Shown: piece after piece, positions 1-5,663 of the stretch
How positions within the stretch are numbered: position 1 is the first letter of the stretch
How the letters are laid out: each line of letters starts with the position of its first letter
DNA from: Symbiobacteriaceae bacterium
GTDB taxonomy: Bacteria > Bacillota_E > Symbiobacteriia > Symbiobacteriales > Symbiobacteriaceae
DNA length: 7,763 nucleotides
Assembly: GCA_027356675.1 (NCBI GenBank)
Contig: DAHVXO010000038.1
Location: 1-7,763, forward strand
Reading direction: 5' to 3'
Translations under genes and position numbers: made by a program
The notes under the pieces: model-generated
What the model saw: only the letters and a program-made list of their open reading frames with translations
Database searches by the model: none
Told to the model about the DNA's origin: nothing

Positions 1-1
1 C

Positions 2-526
2 ATCAACGGTCTGACGGACTGGCAGCATCCCTGCCAGGCCATGGGCGACCTCATGACCATCAAAGAGAAAAAGGGCCATTTAGATGGACTCAAGCTGGTC
101 TATGTGGGTGACGGCAACAACGTGGCGCACTCGCTGATGGAGGCTGGCGCCAGGTACCAGATGGACGTCGTCATCGCCTCCCCGCAGGGCTTTGCGCCCG
201 ATCCGGTGGTCGTGTCCCGCACAGGCGCCCGGGTAGCCGTGGGCGCGCCCCAGGGCGCCGTGGCCGGCGCCGACGTCATCTACGCCGACGTGTGGGCCAG
301 CATGGGCCAGGAGGCCGACGCCCAGGAGCGGGCCGAGATCATGCGGCCCTACCAGGTCAACCGGGAGCTCATGTCCCTGGCCAACCCTGGCGCTCTCTTC
401 ATGCACTGCCTGCCCGCCCACCGGGGCGAGGAAGTGACCGACGAGGTGATAGACGGCCCGCAGAGCGTCGTTTGGGATCAGGCCGAAAACCGGCTGCATA
501 TCCAGAAGCGATCATGGCGTTGGTAA
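2..526 (+). CDS. argF: Ornithine carbamoyltransferase, C-terminal part (N-terminus outside window)
   Basis: This enzyme transfers the carbamoyl group of carbamoyl phosphate to ornithine to make citrulline, in arginine synthesis or, run backwards, arginine/ureide breakdown in the cytosol. The fragment opens inside the conserved HPCQ carbamoyl-phosphate motif (bases 26-37). It then carries the ornithine-binding DxxxSMG loop as DVWASMG (287-307) and the HCLPA motif followed by HRGEEV (404-433). These make a true ornithine transcarbamylase more likely than an aspartate or acetylornithine type. The N-terminal domain with the STRTR motif lies left of the window. The last residues read QKRSWRW, ending at a TAA at 524-526. 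The other frame gives the family-typical ending AIMALVMG with a TAG at 532-534, so one base seems to be missing around 508-510. The zinc-ribbon gene starts 24 nt after this stop (16 nt after the repaired one), so an operon is likely. Confidence 0.93.
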   Translation: MNGLTDWQHPCQAMGDLMTIKEKKGHLDGLKLVYVGDGNNVAHSLMEAGARYQMDVVIASPQGFAPDPVVVSRTGARVAVGAPQGAVAGADVIYADVWASMGQEADAQERAEIMRPYQVNRELMSLANPGALFMHCLPAHRGEEVTDEVIDGPQSVVWDQAENRLHIQKRSWRW

Positions 527-550
527 TGGGCTAGGACAGGAGGGATTCCC

Positions 551-736
551 GTGGCGACCTGCGAGGTCTGTGGCGCGGAGCTTCATTCCCCCGAGGCTGC
601 GATTCGTGGCTGCTGTGACGTGCCGGAGGGCAAGAGTGTCGAAGAGCAGTTGAGCTTCTGGCTGGATCATGACCCCGAGCAAATCTGTGTCAATTGCCAC
701 AACCTTGCCTGCGAAAGGAGACGAATCCATGCGTAG
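551..736 (+). CDS. Small four-cysteine zinc-ribbon-like protein, 61 aa
   Basis: I do not recognise a named family. The protein begins with a GTG codon preceded by AGGAGGG (537-543), a strong ribosome site at a good distance. It contains two CxxC pairs, C4/C7 and C46/C49, with extra cysteines at C21, C22 and C54. This is the pattern of a single zinc ribbon or a small metal-binding protein. The middle (about residues 25-45) is acidic and could be helical. There is no signal peptide or membrane segment, so it should be cytosolic. Its stop codon lies inside the next gene (8-nt overlap), which suggests translational coupling to the COG2403 protein and a role as partner, metal carrier or regulator for it or for the carbamoyltransferase. 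That role is inference. The strong ribosome site, cysteine pattern and tight spacing argue that it is a real gene. Confidence 0.8.
   Translation: MATCEVCGAELHSPEAAIRGCCDVPEGKSVEEQLSFWLDHDPEQICVNCHNLACERRRIHA
715..720 (+). promoter_or_regulatory. Shine-Dalgarno site setting the start of the COG2403 gene
   Basis: AAGGAG lies 8 nt before the ATG at 729. The same reading frame stays open upstream to an ATG at 669, but that codon is inside the zinc-ribbon gene and has no comparable site. The residues after 729 (MRRTRVLILGAAGRDFHN) are where the family's conserved N-terminal strand begins. The 729 start is therefore preferred. Confidence 0.8.
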
Positions 737-2081
737 GACCCGTGTCCTGATCCTCGGCGCTGCCGGGCGGGACTTCCATAACTTCAACGTCGTCTACCGG
801 GCCAACGAAGCTTTCGACGTCGTCGGCTTCACGGCCACCCAGATCCCGGACATCGCCGGTCGCAAATACCCGGCCGCCCTGGCCGGCCCGCTCTACCCGA
901 ACGGGATCCCGATCTACGATGAGGCTGACATGGACGACCTGATCCACCGGCTCGCCGTCGACCAGGTGGACTTCGCTTACTCCGACGTGCCCCACGAGTA
1001 CGTGATGCACCGGGCTTCCCAGGTCATCGCCGCCGGCGCTGAATTCAAGCTGCTCGGCTATCGCCAGACCCGGATTGCGTCCACCAAGCCCGTCATCGCC
1101 GTCTGCGCCGTGCGCACTGGGTCGGGCAAGAGCCAGACCTCCCGTGCCGTGGTCAAGACCCTGCGGAGGATGAACAAGCGGGTCGTCTCGGTCCGCCATC
1201 CCATGCCTTACGGCGACCTGGAGGCCCAGCGGGTCCAGCGCTTTGCGACCCACGCCGACCTCGACTTGCATCACTGCACGATCGAGGAGCGCGAGGAGTA
1301 CGAGCCCCACATCGACCTGGGGGCCGTGATCTACGCCGGCGTCGACTATGAGGCGATCCTGCGCCAGGCCGAGCAGGAGGCCGATGTGATCATCTGGGAC
1401 GGCGGCAACAACGACTTTGCGTTCTACGCCGCCGACATCTACATCACCGTCACCGACCCGCACCGGCCGGGGCACGAACTCTCCTACCATCCCGGTGAGG
1501 CGAATCTGCGCATCGCCGACGTGATCGTCATCAACAAGATCGACACCGCCACGCCCGAGGGCGTTCAGCGAGTGCGGGAGTCCATCGCCGCCGTCAACCC
1601 GCGTGCGACGGTGATCGACGCCGCCTCACCGATCTACGTGGATGAATCCGATCGCATTGGCGGCGCACGGGTTCTGGTGGTCGAGGACGGCCCGACCTTG
1701 ACTCACGGCGAGATGAAGTACGGTGCCGGCGTCATCGCCGCCCGCCGCTTCGGCGCCGCCGAGCTGGTGGACCCACGGCCCTACGCCGTGAACTCCATCG
1801 CCGCCACGTTCCGCAAGTACCCGGCCACCGGCACCCTGCTGCCCGCCATGGGCTACGGCGACAAGCAGATGCGGGACCTGGAAGCCACGATTAACGCCTG
1901 CGACTGCGATCTGGTGGTCTCGGCCACGCCCATCGACATCACCCGGGTGATTCGACCCAACAAGCCGGTCCTGCGGGTCGCGTACGAGCTGCAGGAGATC
2001 GGCGAGCCCACGCTGGAGCAGGTCATCACGGAGAAGCTGGGGGCACACCGCGGAACTCCCGCTCTCGCTGCGAGAAGTTAG
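729..2081 (+). CDS. COG2403-family P-loop NTPase (cyclic 2,3-diphosphoglycerate synthase-like), 450 aa
   Basis: Databases usually label this family 'cyclic 2,3-diphosphoglycerate synthase' or 'predicted GTPase'. The archaeal namesake uses ATP to close 2,3-diphosphoglycerate into a ring; whether bacterial members do so is not known to me. Visible parts: an N-terminal Rossmann-like segment with LGAAGRDFHNFN (residues 9-20), a Walker-A-type loop GSGKS (131-135), HPMPYGD (157-163), IEEREEYEPHID (185-196), a WDGGNND block (223-229) probably acting as Walker B, DPHRPGHE (243-250), and NKID (269-272), the guanine-specificity motif of GTPases. The length is that expected for the family, and it looks soluble and cytosolic. 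It overlaps the upstream zinc-ribbon gene by 8 nt and follows ornithine carbamoyltransferase, so a role tied to carbamoyl-phosphate, arginine or ureide metabolism is a fair inference. The family assignment is firm; the reaction is not. Confidence 0.88.
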   Translation: MRRTRVLILGAAGRDFHNFNVVYRANEAFDVVGFTATQIPDIAGRKYPAALAGPLYPNGIPIYDEADMDDLIHRLAVDQVDFAYSDVPHEYVMHRASQVIAAGAEFKLLGYRQTRIASTKPVIAVCAVRTGSGKSQTSRAVVKTLRRMNKRVVSVRHPMPYGDLEAQRVQRFATHADLDLHHCTIEEREEYEPHIDLGAVIYAGVDYEAILRQAEQEADVIIWDGGNNDFAFYAADIYITVTDPHRPGHELSYHPGEANLRIADVIVINKIDTATPEGVQRVRESIAAVNPRATVIDAASPIYVDESDRIGGARVLVVEDGPTLTHGEMKYGAGVIAARRFGAAELVDPRPYAVNSIAATFRKYPATGTLLPAMGYGDKQMRDLEATINACDCDLVVSATPIDITRVIRPNKPVLRVAYELQEIGEPTLEQVITEKLGAHRGTPALAARS

Positions 2082-2140
2082 TCCACGGAGGAGTTTCCCA
2101 CCGGCGGTGCGAACTGAGGCTCCGGAGGGATGACACGCCG

Positions 2141-2605
2141 ATGGACTTCACGCGACAGAATCGCTGGCAGTGGGGTCTGCTCATTGTGCTGGCGATGGGA
2201 TTCTTCCTCTACCGGACATTCACGACCAGCGGCGAGCCGACCCCGGCGAACCTGGCCGAGCACCAGCAGGCGATCCGCAACCTCTGGGTGCGGGTGCCGC
2301 CGTACCCGGGCGCCGTGGATTTTAGTGAAGCTGCCCTGACGGAGCCCGGCCGGATCATCTCGGAGCGGTTATATCGGGCGTCCGCAACGTACGCGGCGGC
2401 CAGCGCCTTTCATCAGAAGGAATTCCCGGGAATCGGGTGGGAGTCTATCGGCGAACAGCCGCACGTGGCTGGGTTCAAGAGCCCCGTGCGGGTCTTCCGC
2501 CAGGGGGCGTATCATCTGCTCCTCAGCGTCGATGAACGGGGCGTTCTGCTGCGTATGACCTGGACGCCGGATGGGAACCCAATGGTGGACGTGCGCGCAC
2601 AATGA
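2141..2605 (+). CDS. Membrane-anchored hypothetical protein with YPGA motif, 154 aa
   Basis: I do not recognise a named family. The protein has a short basic N-terminus, one hydrophobic helix at about residues 11-27 with no lipobox cysteine, then an outward-facing soluble domain. That domain starts with PPYPGA (53-58), has an aromatic/helical stretch up to F90 and a GW pair (99-100), and ends in beta-rich sequence (VRVFRQGAYHLLLSV). This layout resembles small bacterial exported proteins with a 'YPGA ... FY ... GW' pattern whose function is unknown; the resemblance is by eye only. GGAGGG (2124-2129) lies 11 nt before the ATG, a little long but usable. The gene begins 59 nt after the COG2403 stop and is the last plus-strand gene before two hairpins, so it probably belongs to the same transcript. 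Nothing ties its role to the enzymes upstream. Confidence 0.75.
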   Translation: MDFTRQNRWQWGLLIVLAMGFFLYRTFTTSGEPTPANLAEHQQAIRNLWVRVPPYPGAVDFSEAALTEPGRIISERLYRASATYAAASAFHQKEFPGIGWESIGEQPHVAGFKSPVRVFRQGAYHLLLSVDERGVLLRMTWTPDGNPMVDVRAQ

Positions 2606-2607
2606 GA

Positions 2608-2627
2608 GACGGACGCTGCCGTCCGTC
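2608..2627 (+). terminator. Hairpin just after the membrane-protein gene, possible terminator
   Basis: GACGGACG, a CTGC loop and CGTCCGTC form a perfect 8-bp stem with a four-base loop, starting 2 nt after the stop codon at 2605. It is followed by CCTCCCTGATCG, not a T-run. It is thus a weak intrinsic terminator at best, and may instead protect the 3' end of the transcript. Confidence 0.5.
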
Positions 2628-2656
2628 CCTCCCTGATCGTTCTCACCTTGAACGCC

Positions 2657-2680
2657 GGGCCCTGGCACAAGCCAGGGCCC
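2657..2680. terminator. Strong GC hairpin between convergent genes, likely bidirectional terminator
   Basis: GGGCCCTGGC, loop ACAA, and GCCAGGGCCC form a perfect 10-bp stem. It sits between the stop of the plus-strand membrane protein (2605) and the stop of the minus-strand transporter (2714), where a shared terminator is expected. Neither side has a proper T-tract, so termination may be partial or need factors. Confidence 0.6.
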
Positions 2681-2713
2681 TCAGTTGCAGTATTCCTGGA
2701 ACTGCTAGCTGGA

Positions 2714-3655
2714 TTACTTCCTGCCTTTATTACCTGGGAGTGGTTGCGACGTAGAGGCGCTACTGCCCGCGTGCAAAATGACTGCACCGGCCAAGACTAG
2801 CACGGTCCCAGCCACCTGGGGAAGGTTCAGGGGCTCACCTAAGACCAAATACCCCAGAAGTGCCGCGACCACTAGCTCCACTGTTGCCAGGATGCTGGCG
2901 TGGCTGGACTCAATAAACTGCAGGCCGGTCAGATAGAGGCCGTAGGCTCCCAGGGTGGGAACCAGGCTAAGGTACGCGATGATGGGTAGAAGCTGGGGTG
3001 ATTTGACTACTGCCTGGGCTGCCTCCCGCCCGTACAACAGGAGCAGGGCCGCACTGCCGGTGAGCAGGGAGTAAGCTTGTAGTACCCAAGGGTTGTAGCG
3101 CTTGAGGCCGTGCTTACCGAAAATCCCGTACATACCATACGCAAAGCCAGCTCCCAGGCCGGTGAGTAGACCCAGGCCCTGAACCTTGAAGGTCTCAGGT
3201 TTGTAAGCCCGGGCGACGAGGGCACAGCCAACAAGTGTGAGGATCAGTGCCGTCAACTTATGCCGGGTAAGGGGTTCACCAAGGGTCAGGTAAGCCACCA
3301 CTGCAACAAAAACCGGTGCCGTATACAGGAGCACAGCTGCTCCCGCTACCGAGATTCGCTGGATCGTGAGAAAGTACAGGAGGTTGTACGCGGCCACGCT
3401 CACCAGTCCGTAGGCTGCAAAGTACGGGACGTCCCTCAGCCGGATGCTTAACCACGCTGGCCGCAGCACGGCCAGTGTCACGAGGAGCACGGCGGCTGTC
3501 ACTACAGCCCGCAGGGTGACGACGACGCCAGGTGTGAGTCCGCTGCCGTACAGGACCCTGCCTACGATGCCTAAGGTTCCCCACAAAGACGCCCCGGCGG
3601 CTACCAGAAGATAGCCAAGTAGTCTCTGTCCATCAGTATGATGCTTCACGGTCAT
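2714..3655 (-). CDS. EamA/DMT-family membrane transporter, 313 aa
   Basis: This is a ten-helix carrier of the drug/metabolite transporter superfamily with two tandem EamA repeats, about residues 14-148 and 160-297. The repeats are recognisable by matching signatures near the fifth and tenth helices: LGEPLT (125-130) and LGEPLNLPQ (272-280). The first helix carries the typical GASLWGT (21-27). Such proteins export or import small metabolites such as amino acids or nucleosides; the substrate cannot be read from sequence. The ATG is preceded by GGGAGACGGGGG, which supplies the ribosome site. GC is clearly lower than in the neighbours (35/60 at 3121-3180 and 34/60 at 3241-3300, against 46/60 at 4321-4380), which may mean later acquisition. 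It follows the M50 gene on the same strand but after a 270-nt gap, so it is probably a separate unit with its own leader. Confidence 0.93.
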   Translation of the reverse strand: MTVKHHTDGQRLLGYLLVAAGASLWGTLGIVGRVLYGSGLTPGVVVTLRAVVTAAVLLVTLAVLRPAWLSIRLRDVPYFAAYGLVSVAAYNLLYFLTIQRISVAGAAVLLYTAPVFVAVVAYLTLGEPLTRHKLTALILTLVGCALVARAYKPETFKVQGLGLLTGLGAGFAYGMYGIFGKHGLKRYNPWVLQAYSLLTGSAALLLLYGREAAQAVVKSPQLLPIIAYLSLVPTLGAYGLYLTGLQFIESSHASILATVELVVAALLGYLVLGEPLNLPQVAGTVLVLAGAVILHAGSSASTSQPLPGNKGRK

Positions 3656-3672
3656 CCCCCGTCTCCCAAAGA

Positions 3673-3739
3673 CTTGTTACGCACACAAGCCCCCGAGATC
3701 GGGATCCTTCACTTGCGGCACAAGGCCCCGATCCAGGGG
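3673..3739 (-). promoter_or_regulatory. Mutually exclusive hairpins in the transporter leader (attenuator candidate)
   Basis: On the minus strand the upstream ORF stop is followed directly by CCCC-TGGATC-GGGG (3739-3726). The arm GGATCGGG (3734-3727) can also pair with CCCGATCT (3703-3696; 8 bp including one G-U). CCCGATCTCGGG (3703-3692) can fold locally, and CTTGT...ACAAG (3689-3673) sits just before the transporter's ribosome site. The pairings compete with one another, as in attenuators. The region also contains two near-copies, TCGGGGCCTTGTGCCG and TCGGGGGCTTGTGTGCG. Function is inference. Confidence 0.35.
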
Positions 3740-3778
3740 TTAGCCGCAGATGGGCACATCATTGTCGATCCGGCGCAT
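3740..3778 (-). CDS. Possible 12-codon leader peptide (upstream ORF)
   Basis: ATG at 3778-3776 opens a short frame, MRRIDNDVPICG, ending at TAA 3742-3740. It is preceded by GGGAGGG (3791-3785) at a 6-nt spacing, a better ribosome site than the transporter's own. The stop abuts a hairpin (3739-3726). This arrangement resembles leader peptides of attenuation systems. There is no run of a single amino acid that would name a sensed tRNA. A short frame could also arise by chance, or be the remnant of a broken small gene. Confidence 0.35.
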   Translation of the reverse strand: MRRIDNDVPICG

Positions 3779-3801
3779 CAAAGGCCCTCCCTTCTCCTGA
3801 G

Positions 3802-3820
3802 TCGCTTACAGATTCGCTTA
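3802..3820 (-). repeat. Direct repeat TAAGCGA-N5-TAAGCGA
   Basis: Two identical 7-mers, minus-strand TAAGCGA at 3820-3814 and 3808-3802, are separated by five bases (12-bp period, about one helical turn). They lie just upstream of the leader ORF's ribosome site. They could be a direct-repeat operator or an RNA element; the match is exact but short. Confidence 0.35.
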
Positions 3821-3838
3821 AAGGGCAGCATTCCCTGC

Positions 3839-3927
3839 AAAGAGACCGGTGTCCGGCCTTCCTGCTGCGGTTGCGCGCAAGACCGGTCAGGACCAGCGCG
3901 ACGGCCCAGTCTGCGGCTCGTCTCTTT
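3839..3927 (-). repeat. Long-range 8-bp inverted repeat at the 3' end of the M50 gene
   Basis: AAAGAGAC (3839-3846) is the exact reverse complement of GTCTCTTT (3920-3927); the latter arm overlaps the M50 stop codon. The 73 nt between the arms contain the 10-bp palindrome TTGCGCGCAA and two copies of ACCGGTCT. It could close a folded RNA domain or mark a small inserted element. No known RNA family is recognised. Confidence 0.35.
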
Positions 3928-4780
3928 ATCTGTCGAGAATCTCTTCGACCCGGGCCTCGGGGCCCAACTCTGCAAAGGCGTCCAACAGTTCTGCCTCATG
4001 CAGGGTGCCTAACGGCCGGAGTTCCCGGTCCACCACCAGGACCAGATGGTAGGGTCTGACGCCCAGGTGCTCCAGCAATTCCTTGAGCCGGGTGCCTTCC
4101 ACGGCGACCAGTTGCCGGGCGTCCAGCACGCGGCGCCGGACCAGCCGCTCCCGCTTGCGCAGGAAGCTGCCGTAAGCGCGGTAGGTCATGCTCTCCAGCT
4201 CCCGTCCGGCCCCGAGTCCCAGGAAGAGGCCACCCACCAGGGGCGTAGCAAGGACCTGCCCGTTTTTCGCAAGGACGAGGATGGCCCCCGTTAGCATGGC
4301 CAGGCCGCTCAGCCGCCCCGCCCAGACCATCCAGGCCGTGACCCGGCGGTACCCCCAGCGCTGGGCCAGGAGGCCGCGCAGCGCCCGCCCCCCATCGAGG
4401 GGGAGGGCCGGAATCAGGTTGAAGAACGCCAGGTTGGCGTTGACCTCGAAGCAGAAACGGAGCAGGCGCTGGTCCCAGAAGCGGTCGTTGGTCAAAAACA
4501 GGGCCAATCCGGCCAGGAAGAAGCTCTGGAACGGCCCAGCCAGGGCAACCGATGTCTCTGCTTGCGGGTCGGTCTCCAGCGCCGCATCGAGGCGTGCCAT
4601 ACCGCCCAGCGGGGTCAACTCCACTTCATGGACCTGGAGGCCCAATACCCACGCCACGGCCAGGTGGGCGATCTCATGGGCCGCCAGCGAGCCCAGCAGG
4701 ATCAGGGCCTCCACGGCACGGCCAGCCACGGCCGCACCGACCAGGAGGACCACAAACAGCCAGTGGACCCGCACGCGCAT
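3926..4780 (-). CDS. spoIVFB: M50 site-2 intramembrane metalloprotease, SpoIVFB-like, 284 aa
   Basis: SpoIVFB cleaves pro-sigma-K within the outer forespore membrane of the mother cell, starting late sporulation gene expression. This protein has the zinc-binding HEIAH (residues 35-39, HExxH) in a hydrophobic helix, the PLGG turn (57-60), and the second conserved motif NLIPALPLDGGR (121-132) with the metal-ligand aspartate D129. Several membrane helices cover residues 8-195. A soluble C-terminal part from about 205 to 284 is in the position of the CBS-like domain of SpoIVFB and looks degenerate. The length is close to the Bacillus protein (about 288). The gene starts 20 nt after the M23-fold gene, the same pairing as spoIVFA-spoIVFB. 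No purine-rich ribosome site precedes the ATG, and a small hairpin lies there, so translation is probably coupled to the upstream gene. An M50 protease with another substrate remains possible. Confidence 0.9.
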   Translation of the reverse strand: MRVRVHWLFVVLLVGAAVAGRAVEALILLGSLAAHEIAHLAVAWVLGLQVHEVELTPLGGMARLDAALETDPQAETSVALAGPFQSFFLAGLALFLTNDRFWDQRLLRFCFEVNANLAFFNLIPALPLDGGRALRGLLAQRWGYRRVTAWMVWAGRLSGLAMLTGAILVLAKNGQVLATPLVGGLFLGLGAGRELESMTYRAYGSFLRKRERLVRRRVLDARQLVAVEGTRLKELLEHLGVRPYHLVLVVDRELRPLGTLHEAELLDAFAELGPEARVEEILDR

Positions 4781-4794
4781 GCCGCCGATGCGGC
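4781..4794 (-). promoter_or_regulatory. Hairpin directly before the spoIVFB start, no Shine-Dalgarno
   Basis: On the minus strand GCCGC-ATCG-GCGGC sits immediately before the ATG (4780-4778): a 5-bp stem with a tetraloop where a ribosome site should be. The upstream gene's stop is only 20 nt away, so arriving ribosomes could open it. This suggests that protease synthesis depends on translation of its partner. Confidence 0.4.
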
Positions 4795-4800
4795 CCAGCC

Positions 4801-5643
4801 TCAGAGTCGCGTCCCCCCCAGACCCAGGTATGCGGCGGGGTCAATCGCCACGTGTCCGCTGCGGGTGCGGACTTCGAAATGCAGGTGGGGGGGTTGGGTC
4901 TGCTCCAGGCCGATGGGCCGGGCCAACGCGGCGATGACCTGCCCCCGCTGGACCTTCTGACCCACGCTCACCTGCACGTTGCCCACCTCTGCGTACACGG
5001 CCAGGACGGTACCGTGGTCGACCTCGATCAATCTGCCTCGTTTGGGGTCGAGGCGCGCCCCGACCACCGTCCCATCGGCGACGGCGACGACTGGCGCACC
5101 TTCCGCCGCCACCAGGTCGAGCCCTTCGTGGAACTGGTCCCCGGTGCCAGGCGGCGGCCAGCCGAAGCCGAAGAGCAGGGCGCCGTCGACAGGCATGAGA
5201 GGCTTTTGCTGGGCGTTCGCTGGAGGGGTCGAGCCGGGCCCGGCCACTGCCCCGGTCGCGCCACTCGCCGCCGGCGCGGTCAACAGCCCGCGCTCGGCAC
5301 CCGGCAGGCCCACCCACTCTCGCACCCGGCCGGCGCCGGCCTCCCAGGCGCCCACGCTCGCAGTCACCCAGCCGCCCCGGGTCTGCGCCCAGGCCTGAGC
5401 CCGCGCTGCCGACCCCCCGAAATCCGAGTCGTGGGTCCCAACCCACACGGCAGCGCGCCCCAGCGGACCCAGCGGCACCCTCACAGCCACCAGTGCGACG
5501 ACGATCAAAGCCGCCGACATCACCACCTGGGCAAACAGCCGGGTCTCCCGCACCTGATCGAGGGCCGCCCCCAGACGGTCGGCGGCGTCGGACCACCGCC
5601 CATCCGAGCCTTCGCCGGTCTCCCGCCCGGTTTGCCTGACCAT
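4801..5643 (-). CDS. spoIVFA: Membrane-anchored M23/LytM-fold protein, SpoIVFA-like, 280 aa
   Basis: In Bacillus, SpoIVFA is a LytM-fold membrane protein that anchors and helps inhibit SpoIVFB. Here a basic/acidic N-terminus (1-35) precedes one membrane helix (about 36-54). A linker rich in Ala, Gly and Trp follows (60-150), then an M23 domain (about 155-275). The domain keeps FHEGLD (171-176, ligands H172 and D176) and HLHFEV (253-258, H253 and H255). The position of the catalytic His in the usual 'Y-x-HL' strand is YAEV (217-220), so E219 replaces it. The zinc site may thus persist while hydrolysis is doubtful, fitting a regulatory scaffold. The start at 5643 is fixed by GGAGGGG 6 nt upstream. 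A longer frame to 6018 would run into the HD-GYP gene and is rejected. A SpoIIQ-like or other M23 protein is the alternative, but the adjacent spoIVFB favours SpoIVFA. Confidence 0.82.
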   Translation of the reverse strand: MVRQTGRETGEGSDGRWSDAADRLGAALDQVRETRLFAQVVMSAALIVVALVAVRVPLGPLGRAAVWVGTHDSDFGGSAARAQAWAQTRGGWVTASVGAWEAGAGRVREWVGLPGAERGLLTAPAASGATGAVAGPGSTPPANAQQKPLMPVDGALLFGFGWPPPGTGDQFHEGLDLVAAEGAPVVAVADGTVVGARLDPKRGRLIEVDHGTVLAVYAEVGNVQVSVGQKVQRGQVIAALARPIGLEQTQPPHLHFEVRTRSGHVAIDPAAYLGLGGTRL

Positions 5644-5649
5644 GCCGAT

Positions 5650-5656
5650 CCCCTCC
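5650..5656 (-). promoter_or_regulatory. Shine-Dalgarno site of the SpoIVFA-like gene
   Basis: GGAGGGG on the minus strand, 6 nt before the ATG at 5643. It decides this start over the upstream in-frame codons that lie inside the HD-GYP gene. Confidence 0.85.
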
Positions 5657-5663
5657 GGTGCCA

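Larger units (their letters stand above)
3656..3925 (-). other. Structured 270-nt intergenic / leader region upstream of the transporter
   Basis: No convincing full-length gene lies here on either strand. Read on the minus strand toward the transporter it contains, in order: a long-range inverted repeat (3920-3927 with 3839-3846); a 10-bp palindrome TTGCGCGCAA (3871-3880); AGACCGGT twice (3843-3850 and 3880-3887); two TAAGCGA copies; a strong ribosome site with a 12-codon ORF; and hairpins before the transporter's own ribosome site. I see no AGGGTGGNACCGCG T-box sequence and no riboswitch core that I recognise. No clear -35/-10 pair was found. Confidence 0.5.

Noticed and set aside
669..728. 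Upstream ATG as start of the COG2403 gene
   Set aside because: It lies within the zinc-ribbon gene without a ribosome site; the conserved N-terminus begins at 729 after AAGGAG.
690..1490. Minus-strand open frame of 266 codons
   Set aside because: Antisense to the COG2403 gene, with no motif and no ribosome site; the plus-strand protein is clearly conserved.
3656..3925. T-box or known riboswitch before the transporter
   Set aside because: No T-box sequence or recognisable riboswitch core was found by eye; a covariance-model scan would settle it.
3778..3999. Minus-strand frame of 73 codons ending at the leader ORF's start
   Set aside because: It begins inside the M50 gene in another frame and shows no ribosome site or motif. 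The one-base stop/start overlap with the leader ORF is probably chance.
3638..4012. Plus-strand open frame of 124 codons across the transporter leader
   Set aside because: No ribosome site, no recognisable family, and it runs antisense into the M50 gene; treated as chance.
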